Of a stretch of 64,000 nt of DNA, positions 35,343-44,486 are shown in pieces. The notes below the pieces were generated by a model. The model was given only the letters and a program-made list of their open reading frames with translations. It was not told the origin of the DNA and searched no databases. How positions within the stretch are numbered: position 1 is the stretch's first letter; every line of letters begins with the position of its first letter. Origin of the DNA: an uncultured Bacteroidales bacterium. Lineage in GTDB: Bacteria > Bacteroidota > Bacteroidia > Bacteroidales > F082. Location of the stretch: positions 26,389-90,388 of the forward strand of contig CAJOIF010000022.1 of NCBI GenBank assembly GCA_905234765.1, given 5' to 3'. Both the position numbers and the translations under genes were made by a program.

Positions 35343-35347
35343 TTTTG
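35340..35347 (+). promoter_or_regulatory. -7 box TATTTTTG for the fucosidase gene
   Basis: It matches TAnnTTTG 22 bp before the ATG at 35370, inside the T-rich tail of the terminator. Confidence 0.5.
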
Positions 35348-35369
35348 CGGCAACAAACCACCCTAAACC

Positions 35370-36806
35370 ATGAGAAAGCACCTCTTACTGATTACCTTAC
35401 TTTGCATTGCGAATTTCAGTTTCGCCCAAACCGACGACCAAGACCCCGAAACCGACCCCATTATCACCGACCGCATCAGCCAGTGGCAAGACCTCAAGTT
35501 CGGCTTCATGATGCACTGGGGCATCTATGCCCAATGGGAGGTGGTGGAGTCGTGGTCCATCTGCAACGAGCCTTGGATTAACCGCAATGGCGCAGATTAC
35601 TATCAATACAAGATTGATTACCAAAATCTTAACAAGACCTTCAACCCAAAGAATTTCAACCCATCGAAATGGGCCGAGGCCGCCAAAAACGCGGGCATGA
35701 AGTATGTCGTCTTCACCACAAAACACCACGACGGCTTTTGCATGTTCGACACCAAGGAGACCACCTACTCCACCGTCGACCCGAGCTGTCCGTTCTCCAA
35801 GAACCCGAAAGCCGACATCACGGGCGAAGTGGTGAAAGCCTTCCGCGAAAAGGGCTTCTGGACAGGCCTCTATTTCTCGAAACCCGACTGGCACTGCGAC
35901 GACTACTGGGCACACGAATGGGCCACCCCCGACCGTAACGTCAACTATGATCCGACCGTTATGCCCGAGCGTTTTGAAAAATACAAGCAATTCACCCACA
36001 AACAAATACGCGAACTCACCCATAACTATGGCGACATCGACATCCTCTGGCTCGACGGCGGCTGGGTGCGCCCCGAATGGAGCGTGAACGAAGAGACACG
36101 TCCGTGGCTCGGTTGCCAAGGCTATATCCAAGACATCGACATGCCCACGGTGGCCGCCATCGCCCGCGAGAACAACCCCGACCTCATCATTGTGGACCGC
36201 TCCGTGGGCGGTAAATACGAGAACTACCAGACCCCTGAGCAGCAGGTGCCCGACTCGCTCCTGCCCTATCCTTGGGAGACTTGCATGTCGATGGGCAACT
36301 CGTGGTCGTATGTCTCGACAGACCAATACAAAAGCACCAACAAGCTCATCCATTTGCTGTGCGACATCGTGGCCAAGGGCGGAAACTTCCTGTTGAATGT
36401 CGGCCCCGATGCCGACGGCAACCTGCCTGACACGGCCTTGCTCCGCATGAAAGAAATTGGCCAATGGATGAAGGTGAACGGCGAAGCTATCTATGGCACA
36501 AGACCCATCTACCCCTTCACCTACGGCAAGTTCCGCTTCACACAGAAGGGCGATAAGATCTACGCTATTTTCCTTTTGGATGAACAAGATCATACCGTAG
36601 GGCTGTCACAATGTGGCAGCCCTACCGTACCCGACACCTATTGGTTCGACGGCAAAGGCATGACCCTCAAAATAGGCAAAATCAAGGTGTTGGGCAGCAA
36701 AAAGAAAGCCTCCCTTTGCAGAGAGGCTGATGGTCGCTACCGCATTGACTTCCCGAATGACTTTGAGATGCCACACGCGGTGGTGTTTGAGATGCGGCGA
36801 AAGTAA
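35370..36806 (+). CDS. GH29 alpha-L-fucosidase, secreted
   Basis: This 478-aa glycoside hydrolase removes terminal L-fucose and is exported through a signal peptide (MRKHLLLITLLCIANFSFAQ). The GH29 TIM barrel has FGFMMHWGIYAQWE (45-58), the substrate-binding His pair KYVVFTTKHHDGF (119-120) and the nucleophile Asp 229 in ILWLDGGW. A short beta-sandwich C-terminal domain follows. The acid/base residue is not conserved in the family and I did not assign it. No T9SS domain or lipobox is present, so it is probably periplasmic. Its stop codon directly abuts the leuS stop codon (36806/36807), leaving no intergenic space. With the GH92 enzyme it supports use of host-type glycans. Confidence 0.93.
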   Translation: MRKHLLLITLLCIANFSFAQTDDQDPETDPIITDRISQWQDLKFGFMMHWGIYAQWEVVESWSICNEPWINRNGADYYQYKIDYQNLNKTFNPKNFNPSKWAEAAKNAGMKYVVFTTKHHDGFCMFDTKETTYSTVDPSCPFSKNPKADITGEVVKAFREKGFWTGLYFSKPDWHCDDYWAHEWATPDRNVNYDPTVMPERFEKYKQFTHKQIRELTHNYGDIDILWLDGGWVRPEWSVNEETRPWLGCQGYIQDIDMPTVAAIARENNPDLIIVDRSVGGKYENYQTPEQQVPDSLLPYPWETCMSMGNSWSYVSTDQYKSTNKLIHLLCDIVAKGGNFLLNVGPDADGNLPDTALLRMKEIGQWMKVNGEAIYGTRPIYPFTYGKFRFTQKGDKIYAIFLLDEQDHTVGLSQCGSPTVPDTYWFDGKGMTLKIGKIKVLGSKKKASLCREADGRYRIDFPNDFEMPHAVVFEMRRK

Positions 36807-39800
36807 CTACCCCACCACAATATTCACAATCTTTTTCGGCACAAAGATCACCTTGCGCACCTGCTTGCCCTCAATCCACTTGGCGGACTCGGGGGCTGCG
36901 AGCACAGCGGCTTGCACCTCGTCTTGGCTCATCGCGACAGGCAGTTCCAGGTTGAAGCGCATCTTGCCATTGAAGCTGATGGGGTAGTTGAAGCTGTTCT
37001 CCACGGTCTTGCTTTCGTCATAGACAGGGAACGAAGCATTCACCACCGATGTGTCGTGACCCAGCAAATGCCAGAGTTCTTCAGCAATATGCGGCGCGTA
37101 GGGCGAAATCATAATGCAAAGCGGCTCAAGCACTTCGCGCTTGTTGCACTTGAGGTCGGCCAACTCGTTGACGCAAATCATAAAGGCCGAAACGACCGTG
37201 TTGAACGAGATGCTTTCGATGCCTTCCTCCTCCTTCTTGATGAGCTTGTGCAGGCTCTTCAACTCAGGCGCGGTAGCAGGCTCATCTGATACGCAGAACT
37301 CGTTGTTCTCGTTGTGGAACAGCCTCCAGAACTTGCGCACAAAGCGGAACGTGCCTTCGATGCCTTGCGTGTCCCAGGGCTTGGACTGCTCCAAAGGACC
37401 GAGGAACATCTCATAGAGACGCAGCGTGTCGGCACCGTATTTCTCCACGAGGTCGTCAGGGTTCTGCACGTTATATTTCGACTTCGACATCTTCTCGACT
37501 TCCGAACCGCAAACATAAATGTCGTTGCCGTCCTTGTCTTTCTCCTTGATGAAATGGGCATCCTTCAGGTCATCGCGCCATTGGCGACATGCCGGAATGT
37601 CAAGGATGTCGTTGCGCACCATGTTGATGTCCACATGAATCGGGTCACTGAACAACTCACGGTCAGGTATATTCTTGGAGACGAAGATAGGACCACGATT
37701 GTACTCCTCTCCCTCAACGAAGGCCGGGACTTCCTTGCCCGCAATCAAGTCCTTGATTTTCTGCTCAACGATATGGGTTCCATCTCTATAATCATTCAAA
37801 ACGTCGATGTTGGGCACCAAAAGCAACTTGTAGCCCTTCGATGCGGCGTATTCCACCCACGGCTCGGCCACCTTCTCGAGGTTGCCCATACGGTTGATTT
37901 CAATGAGAATGCCTTTCTCGGGGCAGAAGAAGTCGAACTGACGACGACCGTCCTTGTAGCTCTTGACGAACTCAACACCTAATTTCTTGTCCTTGATGAT
38001 GTTCCAAACGTCGTATTCGCACAATTTTTCCAAATTGACACGATAGGCAAAACTCGAACGGCCTTGGATCATGCCCTGGTTGATCATGCGCTGGAACGGC
38101 TCATCCTTGCAAGACAACCCGATGTCGTACAAGAACTTGCACCAGAAGCGGCTGTAAATCAGGTGGCCGGTGGCGTGTTCGGCGCCGCCGATATAGAGGT
38201 CAACGTTCTGCCAATAGTCGTTGGCTTCGTGGCTGAAATATTCCTTGTCATTGTGCGGGTCTTCGTAGCGGAAGTAATAGCCGCTCGAGCCGGCAAAGCC
38301 CGGCATGGTATTAGTCTCAATCGGGTAGCCTTCCTCCGTGACCCAGTTCTTGGCGCGGGCCAAAGGTGGTTCGCCCGTCTCAGTGGGCTTGTATTCGTCG
38401 ATGGCAGGCAGCTCCAAAGGCAGTTTCGACTCGTCCATGGCGTAAGGCATGCCGTCCTTGTAATAGATCGGGAACGGCTCACCCCAATAACGCTGACGGC
38501 TGAAAATGGCATCACGCAGGCGGTAGTTGGTCTTGCCCGTGCCGACGCCCAGTTTCTCCAGTTCCTGAATCATCCGCTCGATGGCTTTCTTGACGGTCAG
38601 ACCATCGAGGAAGCCCGAGTTGACCAGCTCGCCGTCCTTGGCGTCGAAGCTCTCCTCCCAAGTAGCAGGGTCAGTGGCCTCAGTGCCAGGTTTCTTCACC
38701 ACTTGGATGATGGGCAGGTTGAAATGGCGAGCAAAGGCGAAGTCGCGGCTGTCGTGGGCAGGCACGGCCATGATGGCTCCCGTACCATAACCCATCAGCA
38801 CATAGTCGGCAATCCAAATCGGGAGTCTGGCACCTGTAATGGGGTTGATGCCGTAGGCACCCGTGAAGGCGCCGCTCACCTTACGCACCTCGGCCATACG
38901 CTCGCGCTCGCTGCGGTTCTTGGTGCGGGTGATGTATTCCTCCACCTCGGCGCGTTGCTCCGCAGTGGTGATTTCGCTCACCAACTCATGCTCGGGAGCC
39001 AGCACCATAAAGGTCGTGCCGAACAAGGTATCTGCACGGGTGGTGAACACCTCAAGGTCAATGTCCTTTCCATCGACTTTGAAGATGACCGAAGCACCCA
39101 TCGACTTGCCAATCCAGTTGCGTTGCAGGTCTTTCACCGACTCGCTCCAGTCCACGGTTTCGAGGCCTTGCAGCAGGCGGTCGGCGTAGGCAGTAATACG
39201 GAGTTGCCACTGCTTCATCGACTTGCGCTCCACAGGGAAGCCGCCACGCACCGAGAGGCCGTCGGCCACCTCGTCGTTGGCCAGCACCGTACCCAGACCC
39301 GGACACCAGTTCACCATGGCCTCGGCCTGATAAGCCAAGCGGTAGTTCATCAGCACCTCTTGTTGCTGCTTCTCGCTCATCGCCTTCCATTCTGCGGCGG
39401 TGAAGTGCAGCGGCTTACTCTCGGCCACGTTGAGGCCTTCGGTGCCTTTCTCCTCGAAGCGGGCAATCAACTTGCTGATGGGCTGGGCCTTCTGGCAACC
39501 GTTGCAGTAGAACGAGTTAAACAGCTGAAGGAACGTCCATTGCGTCCACTTGTAGTAGCCCGGCTCGCAGGTGCGCACCTCGCGGTCCCAATCGTAGCAG
39601 AAGCCGATCTTGTCCATCTGCTCGCGGTAGCGGTTGATGTTCTTCTCGGTCGTCACGGCGGGATGCGTACCCGTCTGGATGGCGTATTGCTCGGCAGGCA
39701 GGCCATAGGCGTCGTAGCCCATGGGGTGCAGCACGTTGAAGCCTTTCAGCCTCTTGTATCTCGCATAGATGTCGGAGGCGATATAGCCTAATGGGTGACC

Positions 39801-39947
39801 CACATGCAGACCTGCGCCCGAAGGATAAGGGAACATGTCCAAGACATAGAACTTGGGCTTGCTGTGGTCGATGTCGACCTTATAGATTTTGTTGTCGTGC
39901 CAGTATTGCTGCCACTTCTTCTCGATTTCAATGAAGTTGTAATCCAT
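36807..39947 (-). CDS. leuS: Leucyl-tRNA synthetase with inserted nuclease-like domain
   Basis: LeuRS (1046 aa) charges tRNA-Leu. Signature motifs are intact: HVGH at 48-51, the editing domain with TTRADTLFG and the Asp-containing VPAHDSRDF, and KMSKS at 819-823. The chain is about 100 residues longer than I expect for Bacteroidota LeuRS. The excess lies at residues 638-751, between GRSSFAYRV and GPIFVSKN, where relatives have only a short loop. The insert reads like a Vsr/DUF559-type PD-(D/E)XK fold: [19 protein letters not shown] with Asp 672, ILIEIN with Glu 683 and Asn 685, then [11 protein letters not shown]. The Lys of the ExK motif is replaced by Asn. The frame is open throughout and the fusion looks functional. 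The gene is divergent from a DUF4143 ATPase gene and has a -7 box upstream. Confidence 0.95.
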   Translation of the reverse strand: MDYNFIEIEKKWQQYWHDNKIYKVDIDHSKPKFYVLDMFPYPSGAGLHVGHPLGYIASDIYARYKRLKGFNVLHPMGYDAYGLPAEQYAIQTGTHPAVTTEKNINRYREQMDKIGFCYDWDREVRTCEPGYYKWTQWTFLQLFNSFYCNGCQKAQPISKLIARFEEKGTEGLNVAESKPLHFTAAEWKAMSEKQQQEVLMNYRLAYQAEAMVNWCPGLGTVLANDEVADGLSVRGGFPVERKSMKQWQLRITAYADRLLQGLETVDWSESVKDLQRNWIGKSMGASVIFKVDGKDIDLEVFTTRADTLFGTTFMVLAPEHELVSEITTAEQRAEVEEYITRTKNRSERERMAEVRKVSGAFTGAYGINPITGARLPIWIADYVLMGYGTGAIMAVPAHDSRDFAFARHFNLPIIQVVKKPGTEATDPATWEESFDAKDGELVNSGFLDGLTVKKAIERMIQELEKLGVGTGKTNYRLRDAIFSRQRYWGEPFPIYYKDGMPYAMDESKLPLELPAIDEYKPTETGEPPLARAKNWVTEEGYPIETNTMPGFAGSSGYYFRYEDPHNDKEYFSHEANDYWQNVDLYIGGAEHATGHLIYSRFWCKFLYDIGLSCKDEPFQRMINQGMIQGRSSFAYRVNLEKLCEYDVWNIIKDKKLGVEFVKSYKDGRRQFDFFCPEKGILIEINRMGNLEKVAEPWVEYAASKGYKLLLVPNIDVLNDYRDGTHIVEQKIKDLIAGKEVPAFVEGEEYNRGPIFVSKNIPDRELFSDPIHVDINMVRNDILDIPACRQWRDDLKDAHFIKEKDKDGNDIYVCGSEVEKMSKSKYNVQNPDDLVEKYGADTLRLYEMFLGPLEQSKPWDTQGIEGTFRFVRKFWRLFHNENNEFCVSDEPATAPELKSLHKLIKKEEEGIESISFNTVVSAFMICVNELADLKCNKREVLEPLCIMISPYAPHIAEELWHLLGHDTSVVNASFPVYDESKTVENSFNYPISFNGKMRFNLELPVAMSQDEVQAAVLAAPESAKWIEGKQVRKVIFVPKKIVNIVVG
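37695..38036 (-). other. In-frame inserted domain in leuS, PD-(D/E)XK-like
   Basis: This 342-bp segment (114 codons, residues 638-751) interrupts the catalytic domain just before the KMSKS region, where the leucine-specific domain occurs in some LeuRS. It encodes a pattern of helix, strand with Asp 672, strand with Glu 683 and Asn 685, helix, and strand, as in small Vsr/DUF559 endonucleases. It uses several A/T-rich codons (AGA, TTA, GGA). No intein splice junction residues (Cys/Ser/Thr at the start, His-Asn at the end) are present. Confidence 0.65.
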
Positions 39948-39985
39948 ATAATAGCGTTGTTATTTGCTGTTTCTGAAAGAAACTG

Positions 39986-39993
39986 CAAAAATA
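39986..39993 (-). promoter_or_regulatory. -7 box TATTTTTG for leuS
   Basis: A TAnnTTTG match 39 bp upstream of the leuS ATG; a -33 TTTG lies only 16 bp further upstream, which is short. Confidence 0.5.
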
Positions 39994-40038
39994 GGGAAAA
40001 TTTTTGTACCAAAAACGCAAAAGTCGCTCCAAAAAATG

Positions 40039-40046
40039 TATCTTTG
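40039..40046 (+). promoter_or_regulatory. -7 box TATCTTTG for the DUF4143 ATPase
   Basis: A TAnnTTTG match 44 bp before the ATG at 40090, back to back with the leuS promoter. Confidence 0.55.
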
Positions 40047-40089
40047 CATTCCAAAAAGTGGCCAAAAGTGGCTAAAATTGGGAGAAACT

Positions 40090-41337
40090 ATGATTGTAAA
40101 AAGAGAGCAACACATTGATAATCTTGTAGGTTCCATGCAAAACAGCTTAGTGAAAGTCGTGACTGGAATACGACGTTGCGGGAAGTCATTCCTGCTGAAC
40201 GAACTGTTTCGAGCAAAGCTGTTGGAAATGGGAATAAAAGAAGAGAATATGCTTTTCCTCAAAATGGAAGACTGGCGCAATCGCACTCTCCTAAACCCTG
40301 ACAACTTGCTGGATAGAATAGAAACCTTTGCAAGCAATAACAGCCAGATGCACTATGTCGTTATCGATGAGGTGCAAATGGTGGAGCATTTTCCAGAAGT
40401 GCTGAACAGCCTGCTTCTTTTCGACAATGTTGACTTATATGTAACTGGAAGCAATTCACGCTTCCTCTCCACCGACATTGCCACAGAGTTCCGCGGCCGA
40501 AGCTATGAAATCCATCTTGCACCTTTTTCCTTCGCCGAATACTTTAGTGCTTTTGAAGGCACCGTGCAAGAGGCCTGGGACGAATATTCGCTGTATGGTG
40601 GAATGCCGGGACTGCTTAATATGGATACGGAGGAGAAGAAATCAACCTATCTACGCCAATTGTTCAATACAGTTTACCTACGAGACATTATGGAACGTAA
40701 CCGCATAGAGAACGTTCCGGAAATCAAGGAACTGATTCGCGTGATGGCTTCAAGCGTCGGGTCGCTCACCAACATTAACAACCTGACAAACGCATTTGCC
40801 AGCAAGAAAAAACTATCAATCACCAACAAGACCGTGGCTTCGTACGTTAGATATTTTGAGGAGGCATTTATTGTGGAGCAGGCCTTGCGCTATGATATCC
40901 GAGGCAAACAGTATATCGGTGCACAATCAAAATATTATTTTCAGGACATCGGACTTCGCAATGCGTTGTTGTCGTTCCGACAACTGGACAGAGGCCATGT
41001 GATGGAAAATGTAATCTACAACGAACTGCGACAGCACGGTTTTTTGGTGGATGTGGGTGAAGTGGAAACCCGTACATCCACTGGGGCAAGGACGCACCTT
41101 GAAGTTGATTTCGTTGCCAACAAAGGACCACGCCGTTACTATATCCAATCAGCCTATCAAATTCAGGATGCGCAAAAAGAGGAACAGGAGAAACGTTCGC
41201 TTTTGTTAATTGGCGACTCCTTCAAAAAAATACTAATTGTGTCGGGACATTACCCTCCTATGCTTGACGACCATGGAATTTTGACAATAGGTCTTTTCCA
41301 ATTCCTGACAAATCCTAATGTCATCGAAGAAGTGTAA
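40090..41337 (+). CDS. AAA_14 / DUF4143 family ATPase
   Basis: This 415-aa protein has an AAA-type N-terminal half and a DUF4143 C-terminal half. Walker A is GIRRCGKSFLL (26-36), Walker B is YVVIDEVQMV, and the sensor-like GSNSRFLSTDIATEFRGRSYEI follows. The C-terminal half contains a winged-helix segment and a degenerate PD-(D/E)XK pattern (LEVDFVANKGPRRYYIQSAYQ). ATG 40090 is chosen over a longer frame from 39964 because Walker A then lies at the usual position and the promoter lies upstream. These proteins occur in many copies in Bacteroidota genomes; the function is unknown, perhaps nucleic-acid transactions or defence. It ends 15 bp from the convergent ruvB. Confidence 0.88.
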   Translation: MIVKREQHIDNLVGSMQNSLVKVVTGIRRCGKSFLLNELFRAKLLEMGIKEENMLFLKMEDWRNRTLLNPDNLLDRIETFASNNSQMHYVVIDEVQMVEHFPEVLNSLLLFDNVDLYVTGSNSRFLSTDIATEFRGRSYEIHLAPFSFAEYFSAFEGTVQEAWDEYSLYGGMPGLLNMDTEEKKSTYLRQLFNTVYLRDIMERNRIENVPEIKELIRVMASSVGSLTNINNLTNAFASKKKLSITNKTVASYVRYFEEAFIVEQALRYDIRGKQYIGAQSKYYFQDIGLRNALLSFRQLDRGHVMENVIYNELRQHGFLVDVGEVETRTSTGARTHLEVDFVANKGPRRYYIQSAYQIQDAQKEEQEKRSLLLIGDSFKKILIVSGHYPPMLDDHGILTIGLFQFLTNPNVIEEV

Positions 41338-41352
41338 AAAGAGTATTGTAAA

Positions 41353-42384
41353 TTACTCAAACAAACTCATCTCCCCAGAAGGCTTAATCCTCATCTTCCC
41401 CAAATGCTTGTAAGCCAAATCGGTGCACTCGCGGCCGCGAGGGGTGCGCATGATGAAGCCTTCCTGGATGAGGAAGGGTTCGCAGACCTCCTCGATGGTG
41501 CCGGGGTCCTCGCCCACCGCCGTGGCTATGGTATTGACGCCCACAGGACCGCCCTTAAACTTGTCGATGATGGTGGAGAGGATCTTGTTGTCCATGTCGT
41601 CGAGGCCGTGCTCGTCCACGTTGAGAGCCTTCAGGCCGATGCGGGCGATGTCGATGGTGATGGTGCCGTCGCCTTGAATCTGGGCGAAGTCGCGGACGCG
41701 GCGCAAGAGCAGGTTGGCGATACGCGGTGTGCCACGGCTGCGACGAGCAATCTCGAAGGCCGCTGTGTCGTCGATGGGTACACGAAGTATGCCCGCCGAA
41801 CGCTTCACAATCTTGGCCAGGGTTTTGGCATCGTAATACTCCAAGCGCAAGTTGATGCCAAAACGCGAGCGTAAAGGTGCCGTCAGCAGACCGCTACGGG
41901 TGGTAGCGCCAATCAAGGTGAAAGGGTTCAGCGTGATCTGGATGCTGCGGGCGCTTGGGCCCGTCTCAATCATGATGTCAATGCGGAAGTCCTCCATCGC
42001 GGAATAGAGATACTCCTCCACCACAGGACTCAAGCGATGTATCTCATCGATGAACAGCACGTCGTTGGGTTCTAAACTCGTGAGCAAGCCTGCCAGATTG
42101 CCCGGCTTGTCTAAAACGGGGCCCGAAGTCATCTTCATGCCCACACCCAACTCATGCGCGATGATGTGTGACAGCGTGGTCTTGCCCAAACCCGGAGGGC
42201 CATGGAGCAGTGTATGGTCGAGGGCTTCGCCACGCTGGGCCGCCGCCTTCACGAAAACGCGCAGGTTGTCGACGACCTGTTTCTGTCCGGCAAAGCTGTC
42301 GAACAAATCCGGTCGCAGGGCGTTTTCAAGGTCTTTTTCAGCCTTTGAGAGGTGGCTGCCGTCGGCATCGAGGTTACTGTTCAT
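41353..42384 (-). CDS. ruvB: Holliday junction branch-migration helicase RuvB
   Basis: RuvB (343 aa) is the AAA+ motor of the RuvABC resolvasome. Walker A is [10 protein letters not shown] (61-70), Walker [11 protein letters not shown] (111-120), sensor [18 protein letters not shown] with the arginine finger, and the C-terminal winged helix contains [18 protein letters not shown]. Length and motifs are standard. ruvA and ruvC are not nearby. It is divergent from the SPOR protein gene, with back-to-back -7 boxes. Confidence 0.97.
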   Translation of the reverse strand: MNSNLDADGSHLSKAEKDLENALRPDLFDSFAGQKQVVDNLRVFVKAAAQRGEALDHTLLHGPPGLGKTTLSHIIAHELGVGMKMTSGPVLDKPGNLAGLLTSLEPNDVLFIDEIHRLSPVVEEYLYSAMEDFRIDIMIETGPSARSIQITLNPFTLIGATTRSGLLTAPLRSRFGINLRLEYYDAKTLAKIVKRSAGILRVPIDDTAAFEIARRSRGTPRIANLLLRRVRDFAQIQGDGTITIDIARIGLKALNVDEHGLDDMDNKILSTIIDKFKGGPVGVNTIATAVGEDPGTIEEVCEPFLIQEGFIMRTPRGRECTDLAYKHLGKMRIKPSGEMSLFE

Positions 42385-42401
42385 TCTGCGTTATTTTGCC
42401 G

Positions 42402-42409
42402 CAAAGATA
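42402..42409 (-). promoter_or_regulatory. -7 box TATCTTTG for ruvB
   Basis: A full TAnnTTTG match 18 bp upstream of the ruvB ATG; no clear -33 TTG. Confidence 0.55.
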
Positions 42410-42438
42410 CAACTTTCGTCGGAAATCAGAAAAAATCG

Positions 42439-42446
42439 TATTTTTG
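42439..42446 (+). promoter_or_regulatory. -7 box TATTTTTG for the SPOR gene
   Basis: A TAnnTTTG match 20 bp before the ATG at 42466, divergent from ruvB. Confidence 0.55.
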
Positions 42447-42465
42447 CGCTCTAAAACATGTAATA

Positions 42466-42888
42466 ATGAAACGAATTCTTCTTCTCGCCATATTCATTGT
42501 GTTGGCCTACATGGGCATGGCACAAAGCCATGGTTCATTGAATGTCGACCAAGACAGCCGCATCGAAAGCCTCATAGCAAAACAACGCCTATCATACAGA
42601 GTTGACAGTTCGCTCAACGGCTACCGCATCCACGTTTTCATGGAAATCGGCAACGAAGCCCTCGACCACGCCAAAGCGGTGAAAACGCAATTCGAAAACG
42701 CTTTCCCTGACATTCCGATTTACCTCACTTATGTCGAGCCTTATTTCCGCCTTCGCGCAGGCGATTTCCGCAACCGCGTAGAGGCCGAGCAGTGCCTACG
42801 CCGCATCAAGCCTAAATTCAAGGAGGCTTTTGTCACAGCGGATATGATTTATAGGCCGAAAATAAATCTTTACAGAAACGAGGAATAA
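42466..42888 (+). CDS. SPOR-domain exported protein
   Basis: This 140-aa protein has a signal peptide (MKRILLLAIFIVLAYMGMAQ) and a C-terminal SPOR-type fold (about 57-135): GYRIHVFMEIGNEALDHAKAVKTQF, IYLTYVEPYFRLRAGDFRNRVEAEQCLRRIKPKF. SPOR domains bind glycan strands of peptidoglycan that lack stem peptides, usually at division sites. The segment RAGDFRNRVEAE is the typical second-half motif. With only this domain it is probably a periplasmic peptidoglycan-binding accessory protein. I chose ATG 42466, which follows a promoter box by 20 bp. Confidence 0.87.
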   Translation: MKRILLLAIFIVLAYMGMAQSHGSLNVDQDSRIESLIAKQRLSYRVDSSLNGYRIHVFMEIGNEALDHAKAVKTQFENAFPDIPIYLTYVEPYFRLRAGDFRNRVEAEQCLRRIKPKFKEAFVTADMIYRPKINLYRNEE

Positions 42889-42898
42889 CCCGCTTCGC

Positions 42899-42976
42899 GT
42901 CATTGCGAGGAGATACGACAAAGCAATTCAGATGCCAAGCTTTTTCTCTGGATTGCTTCACTTCGTTCGCAATGAC
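42899..42976. repeat. Paired REP-like palindromic repeat
   Basis: Two inverted units begin GTCATTGCGAGGAG and GTCATTGCGAACG (reverse strand) and meet across AGATGCCAAGC, together forming a ~78-bp imperfect palindrome. It fills the gap between convergent genes and may serve as a transcription stop. Confidence 0.8.
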
Positions 42977-42989
42977 GGATAGCCTTTCG

Positions 42990-43910
42990 TTAGGCAACAA
43001 ATCCTTCAACATTCCTGACAACAATTCCCAATCGCAGCACAAACGCCTCTTCGGTGGCAAAGCCGATGTGCGGCAACATGATTAGATTGGGTGCATCAAG
43101 CAAGGGATTGTCGGTCTTCAAGGGCGGCTCGATGCCGTAAACATCAGTGGCCGCACCAGCGATTTTCCCTTGTTTCAAGGCATTAGCCAAAGCCGTTTCG
43201 TTCACCACAGGACCGCGTGCCGTATTAATAAGGATAGCATTAGGCTTCATCAAGGTGAAATCTTTCTCCGTGATGAAATCGCGCGTGTCGGCGTTCAAGG
43301 CGATGTGCAAAGTGATAATGTCGGCTTCTTTTAACAAGGTTTCCTTGTCGACAAAGGTCACGCCTTCAACTTGCTTCGGGGTACGGTTCCATGCCAACAC
43401 CTTGCAGCCGAAGACATTCGCCAACTTGGCCACGCGCTGTCCAATGTTGCCCATGCCGATGATGCCAATAGTCTTGCCCCCGATTTCGCGTCCAGGCATG
43501 ATGCCCTTGCGGTTGCATTGGCGGGTAATTGTATCGTTTTCAAGGACTTTACGATACACATCTATCATCAAGGCGATGGCCAATTCTGCCACGGCTTCGG
43601 TGCTGTAGCCTGCTGCATTCTTGACGACGATGCCACGACGCTGACATTCCTCCATGTCGATGTGGTCCAGACCCGTGAAGGCGATGGAGAGCATTTTCAG
43701 GTTAGGACAGGCGTCAAGGAAGTCCTTGCGCAGTGGGATGTTGCTTTCGATGATGACCTCCGCGCCTTCGGCACGTCGTTTCAGCTCATCGAGGTTTTCG
43801 TTGCGGTCGGGATAGATAACCACCTCGTGGCCCGCTTTTTTCAGGCCGTCACAGGCGGCTTCAATCTGCTGGATTTTCAGACCCAGAGGCTCTAGAAAAA
43901 CAATTTTCAT
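42990..43910 (-). CDS. D-2-hydroxyacid dehydrogenase
   Basis: This 306-aa NAD-dependent enzyme interconverts a 2-hydroxyacid and its 2-oxoacid. The Rossmann motif is IGIIGMGNIGQRVAKLAN, and the catalytic residues are Arg in INTARGPVVNE, Glu in DVYGIEPPL and His in LPHIGFATEEA. Overall it resembles the SerA/PdxB/glycerate-dehydrogenase superfamily without the ACT domain of PGDH. The exact substrate is open; glycerate, phosphoglycerate or a branched 2-oxoacid are all possible. ATG 43910 is chosen over an in-frame GTG at 43919. A nested repeat lies upstream. Confidence 0.9.
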   Translation of the reverse strand: MKIVFLEPLGLKIQQIEAACDGLKKAGHEVVIYPDRNENLDELKRRAEGAEVIIESNIPLRKDFLDACPNLKMLSIAFTGLDHIDMEECQRRGIVVKNAAGYSTEAVAELAIALMIDVYRKVLENDTITRQCNRKGIMPGREIGGKTIGIIGMGNIGQRVAKLANVFGCKVLAWNRTPKQVEGVTFVDKETLLKEADIITLHIALNADTRDFITEKDFTLMKPNAILINTARGPVVNETALANALKQGKIAGAATDVYGIEPPLKTDNPLLDAPNLIMLPHIGFATEEAFVLRLGIVVRNVEGFVA

Positions 43911-43924
43911 AATCAACACAATTT

Positions 43925-44022
43925 GATGTCCATAGATTCGCTTCGGATTTTATCGGCATGTCATACCGAGCCTGCAAGACGATTGTATCTATGCCGATAA
44001 AATCCTCGGAATGACATGGACA
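43925..44022. repeat. Nested REP-like element
   Basis: Outer 8-bp arms ATGTCCAT/ATGGACAT enclose a split core (AGATTCGCTTCG ... CTCGGAATGAC). Joined on the minus strand, the halves give GTCATTCCGAG then CGAAGCGAATCT, an intact REP-like unit. Between the halves sits an inner 14-bp inverted repeat (GATTTTATCGGCAT / ATGCCGATAAAATC) around a second core GTCATACCGAGC... GTATCT. It occupies the whole gap between the dehydrogenase and ridA. Confidence 0.75.
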
Positions 44023-44397
44023 TTACTTCGCGGCAATCATTTCGATTTCGACCAAAGCCTTCTTGGGCAGTTCCTTCACGGCGAAGGCAGCGCGGGCAGG
44101 GCAGTCGCCAGTGAAGTATTTGGCATACACGGCGTTCATCTCGCCAAAATAGCTCATATCAGCGAGATAGCAGGTCGATTTCACCACGTTGTCGAAGGTA
44201 CAACCTGCAGCGTTGAGGATGGCTTCAAGGTTTTTCATGCTCTGTTCGGTCTGCGCAGTAACGCCTTCCGGCATCACACCCGTTTCGGGATTGATGGGAA
44301 GTTGACCCGAAATGAACACCATTCCATTGGCTTCGATGGCTTGACTGTAAGGACCGATGGCTCCAGGAGCCTTGTTTGTTGCGATAGCTTTTTTCAT
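44023..44397 (-). CDS. ridA: RidA family enamine/imine deaminase
   Basis: This 124-aa protein hydrolyses reactive 2-aminoacrylate and related enamines made by PLP enzymes. It has NKAPGAIGPYSQAIEANGMVFISGQLPINPETG, the core TAQTEQSMKNLEAILNAAG, the catalytic Arg in CPARAAFAVKELPKKALVEIEMIA and the conserved Glu near the end. ATG 44397 gives the usual family length. It has its own -7 box. It lies next to a 2-hydroxyacid dehydrogenase on the same strand, but a repeat separates them. Confidence 0.95.
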   Translation of the reverse strand: MKKAIATNKAPGAIGPYSQAIEANGMVFISGQLPINPETGVMPEGVTAQTEQSMKNLEAILNAAGCTFDNVVKSTCYLADMSYFGEMNAVYAKYFTGDCPARAAFAVKELPKKALVEIEMIAAK

Positions 44398-44426
44398 TGT
44401 ATTTAGATTTAGAGAATTTCTGACCG

Positions 44427-44434
44427 CAAAGATA
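44427..44434 (-). promoter_or_regulatory. -7 box TATCTTTG for ridA
   Basis: A full TAnnTTTG match 30 bp before the ridA ATG, directly following the terminator of the upstream gene. Confidence 0.55.
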
Positions 44435-44467
44435 GAAAAAAAGCCAGAACCTCGCGGCCCTGGCTTC
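44434..44467 (-). terminator. Terminator of the GIN-domain gene
   Basis: The stem AAGCCAG/CTGGCTT is followed by a T-run on the minus strand, 20 bp after the stop codon. Confidence 0.75.
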
Positions 44468-44486
44468 ATCTTTTCCTGTTTCCGAA

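Noticed and set aside
37695..38036. Intein in leuS
   Set aside because: The insertion starts with Asn and shows no Cys/Ser/Thr splice nucleophile, no block B His and no terminal His-Asn; the insert simply extends the protein.
42899..42976. Gene-like hairpin as tRNA or structured RNA
   Set aside because: It matches the dispersed repeat family at four other loci, and has no cloverleaf or tRNA signature.
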